A stretch of 64,000 bases of DNA, taken from Gemmobacter sp. 24YEA27. Its GTDB lineage: Bacteria > Pseudomonadota > Alphaproteobacteria > Rhodobacterales > Rhodobacteraceae. Location: the NCBI RefSeq assembly GCF_030052995.1, contig NZ_JASJPW010000007.1, positions 62,001-126,000 of the forward strand, in the 5' to 3' direction. The position numbers and the translations under genes were made by a program. Positions within the stretch are counted from its first letter, which is position 1, and the number at the start of each line of letters is the position of its first letter. Below the pieces are notes generated by a model. It searched no databases and was not told the DNA's origin. It saw only the letters and a list, made by a program, of their open reading frames with translations. This document shows, one piece after another, positions 17,981-30,956 of this stretch.

Positions 17981-20900
17981 TGTGCCACTCCTGCCCGCTC
18001 GACGACGGTCTCAATGTTCAGCTTGTACTTCCCGCTGTCCCGCCAGAGCACACGTATAGCGCGCTCGACCCGGCGCAGACGTTGTTTTGCGTCCGCATCA
18101 GACTCGCTGCCCGCCAGCACATAGCTGATGCGCAGCATCGTGACGGTCTCGCGGATCTCGCCCACCATCTTCTGCAGGCCTGCGTGCAACGCTGGTTTCA
18201 GATCACCGTTGGCTTCGAAGGCATTGGCCGAAAGGTCGACCCGTACCAGCCGCGCCAAAGTTGCCCCGAAATCAAGGCGCGTGATCATGCCTTGGGTCAG
18301 CCGCACAACGCGCGGGTTCTCTGTCGTCAGGCGATAGCCTGCCGGCAGGGTCCGTTCATCCAGCTTCAGCATGTAGTTTGAACCGAAGGTCTGCGGCAGG
18401 GCGGCGCAGGGCACGTTGAAGCGGCCATGCTCGTCGGTGACGATCGCCACACCATTGGGAGCAATCAGGCGGACATTGGGCAGGCCGCGTTCCTCGGCGG
18501 ATTTGCTCATGTGACCGTTCTGATCGGCGTCATCGAAGACCCGGCCCAACACGGTTGCGCATTGCATCACCGCATCGGCTAGCACCCGGATCGTCGCCGT
18601 CGCCTCCTTGGCAATCTCGCCTCCGGTGGTGTTGTTCACCAGCCGTGCCCGGTTGGTATGGGCCCCGGGCTTGACCGAAGAGCCGATCAGCACATTCAGC
18701 GTCAGCTGCCGCGTCTGGCCTGGATCAAGCCTGACACCGTCCAGCGTCACGTTCCGGCCCGAAACCTCGGGCGTGACCGCGACACCGTCCAGCCGTGCCG
18801 AACCCTCGCGGTAGAGGAAGCCCGCAGGAAGCTGGTCGATGATCCGCGCTGTCAGCGGCACATTCTCGGCCGCGCTGGTGACGCGGATGGTATAGGGCAC
18901 CACATCGCCGACCATTGCGGTATCAACACCGGCCAGTTTTTCCAGACCGAAGCCGCCAAGGCCCAGATCCGGAACCGCCGGTGCCGAAGAATGGGCCCGC
19001 ACGTCGACGCCCGCATCCGAACTTCCCGTGGCATCCCCGCTCAGCACAACCTGCCCGCGACCCACATCGGCTGCGGTCAGGGTATAGGCCGCATTGCTGC
19101 ATTCAAGGAAAGCGCGCTCCCCGGGCTGCAGAGTGATCGGAAGGCAGACAAGCCCCGGCAGGTTCAGCGAGAGCGAGGCCGGATCCATGGTGACGCCGTT
19201 CAGTGCCACGGTCCCGGTATTGATCACCTCGAAGCGGTAGATCACCTGATCCCCCTGCCCCATCATGCCGTCGCCATTCACATCGCGCAGCTCACCCACG
19301 GTGATGTTCAGCTCCAGCTCGGGGTAGCCCAGTTCGACAAGCGCGCTGGAGGGATCAGAGGGTACGGTTACCGCAGGCCCGCCGGACGGCTGCCAGGTTC
19401 CGCTTGCCGTCGCGGTATTCTCGCGCTTGGCGGCACGGATGTCCTCAAGCGTGATGGCATAGGTCCCGGTGATGGCGACACTGTCGCCCGGCGCAATACT
19501 GGCGACCGGATTTCCGGTCAGCACCAGACCCGGCAGCGGATCACTCACTGTCACATTCGTCAGCGTGACGTTGCCGGTATTGGTCAGGGTGAAGGTATAG
19601 ATGATTTCCTCACCGACCTGGGCCGAGGCCGAGATCCCGGAAGCATCGGCGGTCTTCTCCAATTTCAGCCCGCTGCTGCGCACCGGCGAGATCAGCGTCG
19701 GGTCATTCGCCCCGGCAGTGGTGCCCGAGATGTCCTTCACCAGCACCGGAATGCCGGAACCATCGACATAATTGCCGACCGCTTCGGCCTGATTGCTGAT
19801 CGCATCGCCGCTGTCGATATCGGCCTGTGTCAGCGCATAGACGGCGGTAAAGCTGGTGGCATCGGTCTGACCCGGCGCGAGGCTTGCGATTGGTCCGCCA
19901 CTGATCTGCAGGCCGGGCATCGGATCGTTCAGAACGATGCCGGTCAGCGTCACATCACCGATATTGGTGATGGCAAATCTGTAGTGCAGCAGATCACCGG
20001 GCCGGGGTGGTGTTCCAAGCGCCGAGGCGTCGACGGTCTTCACCAGATCGATCAATGGCGTCCGCGTCAGCGGGGTGACCGTGGGATCATCGTCAGTGAC
20101 CGTGGTGCCGGACTTGTCGGTCACCACAACCGGCGTTCCTGTGCCGTTGTCAAAAGTACCCGAAGCAATCGCCTGGTTCTCGATCGAGCCGACATCAAGG
20201 TCAGACTGCTTGACGGTATAGACCGCCGAGAAGCTGGTGCTGTCGCTCTGGCCGGGCAGCAGGCTGATCGGGCCGCCCGATACCGTAGCCCCCGCAAGGG
20301 TTTCGGTCAGGGTGATGCCGGTCAGCGGAACGTTGCCGGTATTGGTGACGGTGAACACCCAGCGGACCGGATCGCCCAGCTTCAGGCCGGCCGGATCAAC
20401 TGAGGGATCCAGCGCCTTGACCAATGCGATGGCAGGCACACCCGAAACCGGAGTCACCGTCGGCTCGTCCAGACCTTTGTCGGTCATGGAAGAGGACGTC
20501 ACCGTACCGGGGCTGCCGGGCGGACCATAGTCACCGCTGGCAAGCGCACGGTTGGTGACGTTGCCGGCCGTGATGTCTTCGGCCGTGATCGCATAGCTTG
20601 CCGGGCCGACCGTTACGGTATCGCCGGGCGCCATGGTGCCGATGGTGAAGCTGCCCGGCGTCAGGCCCGTCAGCGGATCCGCCACTTCGACGTCACGCAG
20701 AGTGACATTACCCGTATTGGTGACAGTGAAGCTGTAGAGGATCTGCTGGCCGACCACGGCCGGATCAGACAGCGCCGTCGCATCAGCGCGCTTCACCAGT
20801 TCGATCTGCGGATCCTGCGGAACCGGAACGATGGTCTTGCCAGGTGTTCCCTCGCTCGGGCCCGAAGGCTCGTCGACAGGATCTGGACCGAAGGTACCGC

Positions 20901-23900
20901 TTGCAAGGGCCTGGTTCTCGACCAGACCTGCATCAATATCATCCTGGGTGATCTGATAGGTCGCGGTGCGCGTCTCGATTGCGCCGGGGCCATGTCGCCA
21001 AGGGTGAAGGCGGCAGGGGTCATTCCCGGCAGCGGGTCGGCGAGGGTAACCCCTTCGATCAGGACGTTACCAGTGTTCTTGACCGTGAAGGTATAGGTGA
21101 TCGTCTCACCCACCACCGCCGGTGTCGAGATAGCCGAGGAAGCCGTCTTCACGAAGCTGAGTTCGGGAAGCTGGTCGATCGGAACCACGACAGTATTCGA
21201 GGTTCCCGGCACATTGGTCACTGCATTGGTACCAGGATCCGTGAAGATCGCGTCAAGCGTGGCAGTATTGACCACTTCGCCGGCCTCGATCTCATGTTGG
21301 CGGAGCGGATAGGTTGCGGTCAGGGTCACGGCATTGGCCGCCCCGGCTCAAGCACTGCGATGACCCGCCCACCCGGCGTGAAATCCAGTCCCGGCAGAGG
21401 ATCAGTCAGCTCGACCGCCGTCAGTGTCACGTTGCCGGTATTGGTCACCAGGAAGCTGTAGGTGATCAGATCACCCGGCTGCGGCGGCAGCGAAAGTGCG
21501 GGAACAGCTGATTTCACCACAGAAATGCCGGTCTGTTGGGTCAGCGGCAGAACCGTCGGGTCATCCGTCCCGAGGCTTGTGCCGGAATCGTCGCTGACCG
21601 TCTGCGGTACGCCCGAACCGTCAACACTCCAGGTCCCCGTCGCCGTGGCCTGATTGGTGAGCGAACCAAGGTTCACATCCGCCTGGGTCAGCACATAGGT
21701 TGCACTCAGGGAAGTGCTGTCGGTGGCGCCCGGCTCAAGGACGGGCAGGCTGCCGGCCAGCAAGATCCCGGTCAGGGGATCATCGATGGTCACATCCGTC
21801 AGAGTGACGTTGCCGGTATTCGTGACGGCAAAGTCATAGTGAACCACGTCACCGGCCATGGGCGGAGTGGACAGAACCGAATTCGCGGTATCGATCACCT
21901 TGACCAGATCGATGGACGGCACCGGCGTCAGCGGCGTGATGACGGTGTCATCATCCGAGATCGTCGTCGGCGTGCTGCCCCATTCGCCCTCGGCCTCGGC
22001 GGTATTTTCATACGAACCGCGGTTGATGTCGGCCTGCGTCAGATCATAGCCGCCGACATCGGCCAGGACCCTGGAGGCGCCCGGGTTCAGGGTGAAGGGT
22101 GCGATCGCCGCATCGAAGGTCACGCCAAGGTCGGTCAGCGTGATATTGCTCAGGATCACGTTGCCGGTGTTGGTCACCGTGAAGCTATAGCGGATCTCAT
22201 CCCCGGGAACCGGAGCATTCACATCTGCAAAGCCCGAAATGCTGCCGGTCTTGACCAGCTCAATCCCCGCCACTTGCGGGATGACCAGCGTGGTATCCTC
22301 ATCGGTGCCGGTGGTATTGCCGGATTCGTCGGTGACAGTGCCACCACTCGCCGGATCCGTACCCCAGTCACCGCTGGCCTCGGCGCGGTTATCCAGGTTG
22401 CCGCGTTCGATATCGGCCTGGGTCAGCGTATAGGTGGCGGTGAAGGTCGCGCTATCCGCATCACCCGGATCAAGGTCGATCGGCCCGCCCGAAACCACCG
22501 CGCCGATCAGCAGTTCGTCCACGGAAACATTTGTCAGCGTGACATTGCCGGTATTGGTGACGGTGAAGCCATAGGTGACGACCTCACCTTCCTGAGCCAG
22601 AGAGGACAGGGTTGAGGTGATGGTCTTGACCAGATCGATTGCGGCCCCCTGCGTGAGCGGGACGGTCACCGGATCCGTATCCACTTCGGGGATCGTCAGA
22701 TCACCGCCGGTCGTGCGGTCGAAGTAATCACCTTCGGCGCTGGCCTGGTTGTCGACGCGGCCAAAGTCGATATCGGCCTGGGTCACATCATAGGTTGCGG
22801 TCAGGATAACGGCATTGGCCGCGCCAGGCTCAAGCGAAGCAACTACATTGCCTGCCGTCCAGACCAGACCGGGCAGCGGGTCAGTAACCGTCACATCTGT
22901 CAGCGTCACATTGCCGGTATTTGTCAGCGTGAAGCTGTAGACGATCTGATCTCCCACCTCGGACGGGTTCTGCACGCCGGTATCGTCAGCGCTCTTGACC
23001 AAGGTCAGACCCGGAGCCGGATCATAGGTCAGGTCAACAGAAGCCTGGTCATCGACGTCCAGATCTGTTCCGGCCGGCCCGGTTCCGACAGCCGTCACTT
23101 CTGCATCATTGGTGAAGATGCCGGCATCTACATCCGCCTGCGTCAGCGTATAGCTGGCAGTGAATGTGGTGCTGTCAACGCCCCCGGCAGCCAGCGGCGT
23201 GGTGCGCGATCCCGTGATCGACACATCGTCAAGCTCGGTCAGGACGATATCGCGAAGTTCGACGTTGCCGGTATTGGTGATGGTGAAGCTGTAGGTGACG
23301 ATGTCACCCGCCATGACCGGATCAGTCGGGGCAGTCGTGATGGCCTTCGTCAGGCTGATCGAGGGGCTGCGCACAAGACTGACCACGGTCGGGTCGTCAT
23401 TGGTCAGCTCGGTTCCGGAATCGTCGGTGACGACAGTTCCGTTCGGATCCGTACCCGTCGCAACAGCAGTGTTTTCCAGTCCACCGTTTTCAAGATCGGA
23501 AACCTTCAGAACATAGGTCCCCGGGAACGACATTGATGCACCCGGCGGTATGCTCAGGAAACCAAGAAGTCCCGTATCGATCACCACATCAGGCAGGTCA
23601 TCGGTCAGCGTAAGCTGGTTCAGCGTGACGTTGCCCGTGTTCTGGATCGTGAAGAGGAACTCGATCTCGTCACCCGGCATCAGCACGCCGGTCACATCGG
23701 TGATGAGCTCCTTCTTCAGCGCAATCGCAGGCGCCGGGTTGAGCGGCGTGACGGTTGGATCCTCATTCGGATCCGAAGGGTCATTGCCCGAGGGCGTATC
23801 CGGGAACGGATTGCCCGAATCCGGGACCGTACCCGCCACCTCGACCTGGTTCTCGACCTCGCCCGCATCGATCTCGACCTGACTCAGGGTATGGGTCGCC

Positions 23901-26900
23901 GTTGCGGTCGTGCTTTCGCCCGGCGCAAGCCGCGACTTGGCCGGAGGCGAGACGGTGGTATTGGCCAGAGGCTCGGAGATGGAGTCGATCACCAGACTGG
24001 TATTGCCGATGTTCTCGATCGTGATCGTCCAGGTGACGGTATCCCCCTCAAAGGGCTCGGCCGGGACGGTCGTGGCCACCTTGGTGACCCGCATCAGAGC
24101 GTTCTGGAAGAGAGGCTCGACGATATCGTTGGAATGCGCTGAAATCGGTTGACGGCTCGGAAGATAGTCGCCGTCAACGGTGGCGGTATTGGTCACGCTG
24201 CCCGCGTCGATATCCACCTGGGTTACGGCATATTCCGCATAGACCACAGCCTGATTGCCCGACTGTCCGAACGGCGCCAGCGAACCGATGGTGAAAGCAC
24301 CCGCAGGCGATTCCTCGATGCCCGGCAGCGCATCGGTCAGAACCAGATTGTTCAGCTGGGTATTGCCCGTATTGGTGACGGTAAAGCTGTAGCGGATGGT
24401 GTCGCCGATCACGGTCGGATCCTGGACACCACTGGTGACCAGCGCCTTCACTACGGTCAGACCCGGCTCGGCCAAAGCCGTGACCGTTTCGGTGTCGTCG
24501 TCAGTGACGGTCAGATCGCCGGAACCATCCTCGCCCCATTTTCCGGTGGCGGTGGCGGTATTCTCGATCAGACCGCTGTCGATATCGCTTTGCTTGAGCT
24601 TATAGGTCGCGATGAAGGCACCCACCGGACTGGTGGTACCTGCCGCCAGCTGGGCCACGGGCGTATAACTGGTCCAGACCAGATCCACCATCGGGTCAGC
24701 GACCGTGACATTCAGCAGCGGCGTATTACCGGTGTTCTCTACCGAGAAAGTATAGGTGATCAAATCGCCCGGCACCGGAGGGTCTGACAGCTGCGAAATG
24801 TTGGCGGTCTTTGTCAGCTCGATCTCTGGCGCGAAGTTCAGAACCACCTCGGTCGGAATGTCCAGGCCCCAGGTCGGCGTCGTCCCATCGTTGGAGGCAT
24901 CGCTCAGGCGGGGATCGGTCGCTCCCTGAAGGCCAGAGAACTGGCCGTCGGCCTGCAAGGCTGCTGTATTGGGCAGCGTCATGCTGGAACCGGGACGCGG
25001 CACTGGCGGATTGACCAGCACTGTAAACTTGACCCAGGCCGTGCTCTGCGGCGCGATAGTCCCGCCGGAAATCACATCGTTACCACTCCCGTTGAAAGCC
25101 GAATTCAAAGTCAGGTCGCTGGCCGCGCTTAGCGAGCTAACAGCAAACGACCCGGGGCAGGTGACGCACCGCTGAATGTGCCAAAGAGCGGGTCCAGCGT
25201 GTCACGCAGCCGGACATTGGTAATCGGCTCCTGACTGTTGTTCTGCAGTCTGAAGGTGTACTCAATTGAGTAGGTGCCATCGACCCGCAGCACGGGCGCG
25301 GCCGCCGATTTGGACAGCGCAAGCCCCGGAACCGGGATCAGGCTGAAATCCTTGGTCACAGCCGGCGCGGCCGTGGTCGCCGTAATGCCCAGGATCGATT
25401 GTGTGCCGCTTGCCGTACCTCCGCCAACGCCGGCCGGATAGGCCGAACCGGCTGTAAAGGTCCCGCCGGTGGGGATGGTATAGCTGACCTGATAGGCAAC
25501 ACCCGGGGGCAGCAGCTTAAAAACGTAATTCCCGGCTGCATCGGTGGTTGTCGTGCGGGTAACCGAACCACCCAGCAGGTCTGTGCCGGTCAGCTGAACA
25601 GAAACCCCGGACACGCCGCTGTCCTGCGGAAGGTCGCGGATCTGGTTGAAGTCAAAATCCCGCCAGATCGTGCCCGAGACCTGCGTCGTCACGATGTCGA
25701 TCGTGCCGGTTGCAGTATTGTTGCTCTCGTCGTCGAAAGACAGCGTCGAAACCGTTGCGCTATTGCTGAAGATTTGCGGCGAACTGGTCACGTCGGTCAC
25801 CCGGACGGGCACCCTGATCGAGATCGAGCTGCCAGCCGGCATGTCGGGAAGGATGCAGATCACGTCACGGCCACCGACCTGGCCGTCGCAATTGCCCAGC
25901 GACGGAACAGGAGCACCCGTCAGCTCCATATGCGCCGGCAGCTGATCGACCAGCTCAACGCCTTCGGCAAGGCCGATACCCGCGCCGGCGACGTTGCTGA
26001 CGACGATATCCCAGTCGAAACCTTCAAGCAGATCTGCCTCAGGCGCGGAAGCGGTCTTGCTGACCCGCAAATCGGCCCGTTCATAGACCGAGGTGGTTTC
26101 ATTCACCACGTTATTGGCCTGCGGATCATAGGCGGCCTCGGCCGATGTAACCCGGGCGTTGTTCGTCCAACGACCACGGGCCACGCCGGTCATCTCGACC
26201 TCCAGGATGAGCGACTGATTGACCGCGAGGTGCTCTGCGGAACAGACGATGCTCCCCCCGATAGCGTTCTGCGCAGCCCCGGACGTCAGATTGCATGCCA
26301 TGCCACTCGTCATCGGCCGCCAAGCTACAAGCTGCATGCCAGCGGTCGGCAGAGTGTCTGTAATCACAACCGAGAAGGCTTCGGACGGACCGGCATTGGT
26401 TGCCGTAACAGTATAGACGGTATTCTCGCCCAGTTCGAGCGGGTCGGTACTGTCGATCTTGTTGATGATCAGATCGAGCGCCGGAGCCAAAATCTGATGG
26501 CTGATCGCATCCGAATTGTTGGTGGAATCTATCTCCGGCGTAGTGGTGGAGACACTGACGGAATTGGTTATCGCGGAGCCCGTCAGTGCGGTCGAGGGCA
26601 CCGTCACCACGGTCACCGAATGCTGGCTGCCATTCTGAATGGTGCCCAGATTGCAGACAACGCTGGAGCCAGCGGTCGTCAATCCGCCGGACAGTCCGCT
26701 CACTGCACCGCAGCTACCCTGGCTGGGCACTACGCTGACAATGCGCAGACCCGCCGGAAGGCTGTCGGTGACCGTCACATTCTCGGCATCCGACAGGCCG
26801 TTGGCCGGAACAATGGCTGCAATGGTATAGATCAGCTGCTGGCCCGCAGGCAGCGAGGCGCCTTCGTCGTGTGAAGCTGACTTCTCGACCACCACATCGG

Positions 26901-28962
26901 TCCGGGGCGTCACGGCATAGGGAGCCGTGGCCGAGTTGTTGGTATAGTCGGGGTCAGGGGTCACCGTCGAATAGGTTTCGGCGGTGTTGCTCTTGTTGCC
27001 TGTGCCACCGGCAAGCACGGTAAGTTCGATGAACGGACAGTCGACCCCCGGCGAACAGATGGGAAGCGTTGCGATCTCGCAGCGCAAATCGCTGTAGAAG
27101 GCCGCGCCACGCGTGACCGAACAGACCGCGCCACCGGTCGCATTGTCGATCACGGTCGCGGTGGTGGAAGCGTCGGCAAAGTAAAGATCGGCAAGACGGT
27201 CGGTGACCACAACGCTCTCGGCTGCCGTATTGCCGGGATTGATGATTTCAATGCGGAAGCTGACCGGATCGCCCGAGACATAGGGGCCGGTGCTGGTGAC
27301 GGTCTTTTCGATCCGCAGATCTGATATCTGTGGCCCCTCACCGGAGCCCACGCCAGTGGAGGTCGTGTTGTTCGAGAGATCACGGTCGTCGAATTCCTGC
27401 CCCGAATAACCAACGGTCAGACCGTTCGTCAGATTGCCCTCCTCCAGAACCGTGGTGCGAATATTCAGCTGCGGCGTCTGGCCACCGACGGGCAGGCCGG
27501 TGGTGGCATAATCGTCGGTATAGCAGGTGATATCCGCCGGCCCGGCTACGGGCGGCGTCACATTACAGGTCCAGTTTGATCCGGCAGGAACAACCACCTC
27601 ATCCAGCCGCAGGCCAGCCGGAAGATGATCGGTAAAGATCAGCCGGCCTTTAAAAGGCACGTTGCCCGTGTTCTGGGTCCAGATGGGCCAGTCGTACTGA
27701 TTGCCGACTGTTACCAGCGCATGGGGCGGGCTACCCTTATGGGCGACCAGATCAAACATCGGCACCGCGATATCGGCACCGCCGTCAGATGCGGAATTGT
27801 TGGTCGTCAGCACATCGGTCGGCGACGTGATCTCTGCAGTGTTGACCACCGGACCACTGGCGGCGGTATCGGTGGCTGCAATTGCAGTGATGGTGATCGG
27901 CGCGCTGTAATCGGCACCCGAGGGGCTGGCGGCGCTGTAGCTGCAGCTGACGGCATTCCCGACTGGCGAAGGACAAGTCCAGCCGGCTCCGGCTGCGCTG
28001 ACACCAGTGATCGTATAGTTCGGGGGCACAAGATCGCTGATCTGAGCTTCAAGTGGCGCGCCGCCGGCATAGCCGGGGGTCAGCGTGAACGTCACCGGGC
28101 TGCCGGTAAAGATCAGCCCCGAGGGTGAGCGGCTCTTGCCCAGTGAGACATCGGTTCCCGGCTGCACGGCAAAGCTGACATTGTCGGCGTCATTGCTCAG
28201 ATCGGGGTCCATCGGCGATGTACCCGTCACCGAGCCCGCCACCGCGATATTCGATGCGTTGTCGGTCGTGACCTGAGTGGTGAAATCCAGCGTGATAGAT
28301 TCACCGGCGGCTATCGGTCCAGGCACTGTGCAGTTGATCATCCCGGCAGTCACCGAGCAGCCAGCAGGCAGGCTGACATTGGAAGAAAGCCCGCTCGGCA
28401 GTGTCAGGGAGAAGGTCGCTCCGTCCGAAGTATCTGGGCCTTCGTTGGTGATGGTGGCCGTCAGTGTCACATTATCGCCAGCCTGAACCTGCGCGGGTGC
28501 GTCAAGCTCGAGCGAAAGATCGGCGCCCCTGACAACGGTGGTGCCCTGATCGACGTTAACGGCGGCGTTAACGATCGTACCATTGAAACTCAAAGTTCCC
28601 GAACCAGTGGTGCGAACCAGCACGTGACCGGTCAGCTGCTCGCGCGGCGCAAGCGATGGAACATCGCAGGTAACAGCTGCCGGGCCGGTCAGCTCGGGTG
28701 CGGGCGTACAATTCTGCAGTCCGCCGCTAACGCCGACATATACGCCTCCGGCCGGAATAGCGAAGGTAATCGTATCAGCAGCTTCACGGACATTCCCGCC
28801 ATTCTGGATCCGCACAGCATATTGGATCGTGCCGCCAGCCGGGATAGGGTCATAACCGGTATCGGTGATATTGAGAGTAAGCCCGTTCGCACTGGCCAGG
28901 CCCGCAGAGAAACCCAGAGCGACAAAAGCGGTCCCCAGAATCGAGGTTACCTTGCGCATCAT
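17977..28962 (-). CDS. Giant DUF11-repeat surface protein, about 3,660 residues (three apparent frameshifts)
   Basis: Three breaks split this gene. One extra base at 25151-25153, 21341-21344 and 20984-20985 joins all pieces in frame and restores repeat units exactly. ATG 28962 is chosen because GGAG lies 7 bases before it. Layout: signal peptide ending ASA; eight diverse DUF11 domains; an SdrD_B-type domain (GTIWRDFDFNQIRD, near residue 1090); another DUF11 unit; about sixteen near-identical 120-125 residue repeats, each with a phrase such as YSFTVTNTGNVTLT; then a second SdrD_B-like domain (GRVFDDADQNGH) and an OmpA-like tail. It is surely exported. A filamentous adhesin or surface layer component is likely, with the barrel protein as partner. 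No LPXTG or type-1-secretion repeats are present. Confidence 0.83.
18900..24860 (-). repeat. Tandem coding repeats of about 375 bp
   Basis: The repeat block of the giant gene is visible as DNA: on the plus strand GCCGGTATTGGT or a one-base variant recurs near 19577, 20333, 21430, 21812, 22161, 22548, 22911 and 23265, roughly every 350-380 bp. Units have diverged at synonymous sites, so the array is old enough to be stable, but it remains prone to recombination and assembly collapse. Confidence 0.85.
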
Positions 28963-29078
28963 CACCGAACTCCATCCTGACAGGCAGAGAACGCGCGCAT
29001 GAACTCACTCCGTCCAAAAACGGGGTGGCAGACCCGAAAATGGATGGCCGCGTCACTGCTCGCGTTCGCCTAATTGGT

Positions 29079-29098
29079 GTGTAAAAAAGCGTTTACAC
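29079..29098. promoter_or_regulatory. Palindrome GTGTAAA-N6-TTTACAC
   Basis: Perfect 7-bp arms, with spacer AAAGCG. Upstream of the giant DUF11 gene, in AT-rich DNA; size and symmetry fit a dimeric repressor site. Confidence 0.45.
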
Positions 29099-29117
29099 GG
29101 CTTAGCAACAAGGAAAA

Positions 29118-29135
29118 TTGGCAAAATATTGCCAA
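29118..29135. promoter_or_regulatory. Palindrome TTGGCAA-AATA-TTGCCAA
   Basis: Perfect 7-bp arms around AATA, 19 bp beyond the first palindrome. The TTGGCAAAATATTGCCAA sequence differs from it, so a second regulator or an origin-like element is possible. Confidence 0.45.
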
Positions 29136-29609
29136 AATATTCAGCAAGTTCATGATCACAGAAGCTGGAGGCGGAATTCACCAGTACGTGACACGCCATA
29201 ATTTTTATTCATCAAACCAATATGTTAGTTTGTTTCTGTCTCCCCCTTTGTTGCTTCACGAGGTGCGCCATACCCGCAACACCCGCTCAGCTCCCCCAAA
29301 AGATGCGCGATAATTCGCTTGCCAAGCAGTTATGGCGCTTCCTCTCTTCTGAAGGTGGCTGCTCTGCAACGTGAGGTTTCTCTTCTAAAAGATGCGTCGA
29401 TCGGGAGCGATTACAGGAGTGACGTGCAATTCTTGCATTATCGGTCGTTTCGCCTATATAGAGAGATACTCGCCAGAACCCCGAAAATGCCTCAAAGTCC
29501 CGCCAAGACGCGCCAGCGAGTCCATGCAGAACGCGGGTCGTCTGGGTTTCTGCGAGGGCACAGCGCTTCAGCACGCACACACCGTCGCGTTCCGCCCGTG
29601 GAAACCGCC

Positions 29610-30797
29610 ATGACAGATGAGACATCCGATCTGGAAGGCGCGAAGCAGGACGCCCCCTCCCCTGTCTTGCTCGACCACCAGCCCCTGCCTTGCGGGTCTG
29701 GCCGAACGGGCGGGCGACTATACCGAGGTGGCTAGTTCCGTCAACACCCACAAGGCCTACGCCGCCGGCTGGAATCACTTAGTCGGCTGGTGCCGGCGTG
29801 GGGGGCTGGATGCGCTTGCGCCCGACCGCAAACTGTCGGCCTCTACATTACTGCCTGCGCCTCCGGCGCAACGCAGGTCGGCGGGCGTAAGAACACCGTC
29901 TAGACCATCGAGCGGCGTCTTTCAGCGCTGGTCTGGCCTAGACGCAACGCGGCCTTGTCCTTGACCGGCTCGACCGGCACTTCGCCAACGTCCTCACGGG
30001 CATCCGCAACAGCGACGCCGCGCCTCCGCGCCAACAGGAGGCGATCCTGCCCGACGATCTGCTGGCCATGCTGGAAACCTGCCACCGAGGCACCCTGCGG
30101 GGCTGCGCAACAGGGCCATGTTGATGATGCGATTTGCCGGGGGCTTGCGCCGGTCAGAGATCACCGGGTTGGATCCAGGCCGTGACCAGACGGAGAATGG
30201 GCGCGGCTGGATCGAGGTTCTGCCCGGCGGCTTGCTTGTGACTCTTCGTGGCAAGTCCGGCTGGCGCGAGGTGAAGATCGGCCGCAGGTCTTCGCCCGCG
30301 ACCTGCACAGTCGAGGCGCTGGAGCTCTGGTGAAGTTCGGTCGTATCAGCCAGGGACCGCCGTTCCGCCGTGTAACCGGCAGGGTAAAGGAACCGGAGCC
30401 GTTTCGCCTCAACGACCGCGAGATCGCAAGGCTGGTCACGCGGGCCGCTCAAACCGGGGGACTGCGGGGCGATCAGCCCGAGAAGGACCCCCCTGCCCTC
30501 TTCTCCGGCCACAGCTTTCGCACCGGTCTGGCCGCCTCAGCTGAGGTCGACGAGCGGCATGTACAGAAGCAGCTGGGCCACGCCAGCGCCGAGACGACAC
30601 GCAGGTATCAGCGCGGACGCGACAGGTTCCGGGTGACCCTGACCAAAGCTGCCGGATTGCAAACCAAACCTGTTCGTCATGATCGAAGCCCGCCTTTCTC
30701 TCTGGGGAAGCAAGATTCGGCCCAAGCCAGAAGCCGCTGCCAGACGACTTATCCACAGAAGCCACCGGGAGCCGGCAGCTGCTTTGCCGCCTCTTAA
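29610..30797 (+). pseudogene. Degraded tyrosine recombinase/integrase
   Basis: Pieces in several frames line up in the order of a tyrosine recombinase. The N-terminal SAM-like domain has VNTHKAYAAGWNHLVGWCR. The first catalytic Arg is in FAGGLRRSEITGLD, the HxxR motif in SGHSFRTGLA, and the region around the final His and nucleophile in QLGHASAETTRRYQRG. There are frame changes near 29690, 29840, 29935, 30105 and 30332, and two in-frame TAG codons near 29899 and 29940, so it is unlikely to work even after repairing base-run errors. The family would end near 30660. It lies directly upstream of repABC and could once have resolved plasmid multimers or mediated integration. Confidence 0.75.
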
Positions 30798-30918
30798 AGT
30801 GTAGAGCGAGATTTTCTGACTAACTGACTGATTTATAGTGTAATTTATTCATCAGGAAACCACTCTCTAAACGCATTTTTCGGCCTCAACGGTTTTGGCT
30901 GGATTAATCGAGAAAAGC

Positions 30919-30931
30919 TGTTAAAGTAACA
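30919..30931. promoter_or_regulatory. RepA operator candidate upstream of repA
   Basis: TGTTA-AAG-TAACA is followed at once by AAAAATAACAACA, giving a dyad plus an extra half-site 26 bp before the repA start. RepA proteins of repABC plasmids autorepress at dyads in this position. Confidence 0.45.
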
Positions 30932-30956
30932 AAAAATAACAACATCGAGGGCAGCA

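Larger units (their letters stand above)
28966..29609. other. Regulatory gap upstream of the giant gene
   Basis: No gene of credible quality was found. The segment 29070-29300 is clearly AT-rich, unlike its surroundings. It carries two palindromes: GTGTAAA-N6-TTTACAC at 29079-29098 and TTGGCAA-AATA-TTGCCAA at 29118-29135. These lie 110-180 bp upstream of the giant gene and probably bind regulators of it. 29300-29609 shows only short shadow frames. Confidence 0.5.

Noticed and set aside
18658..24787. Several long plus-strand frames opposite the giant gene
   Set aside because: They mirror the repeats of the minus-strand gene (same periodicity), are rich in Arg/Gly/Asp and lack ribosome sites.
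18900..24860. Regular repeats considered as a CRISPR or satellite array
   Set aside because: Units are about 375 bp, keep one reading frame and encode DUF11 domains.
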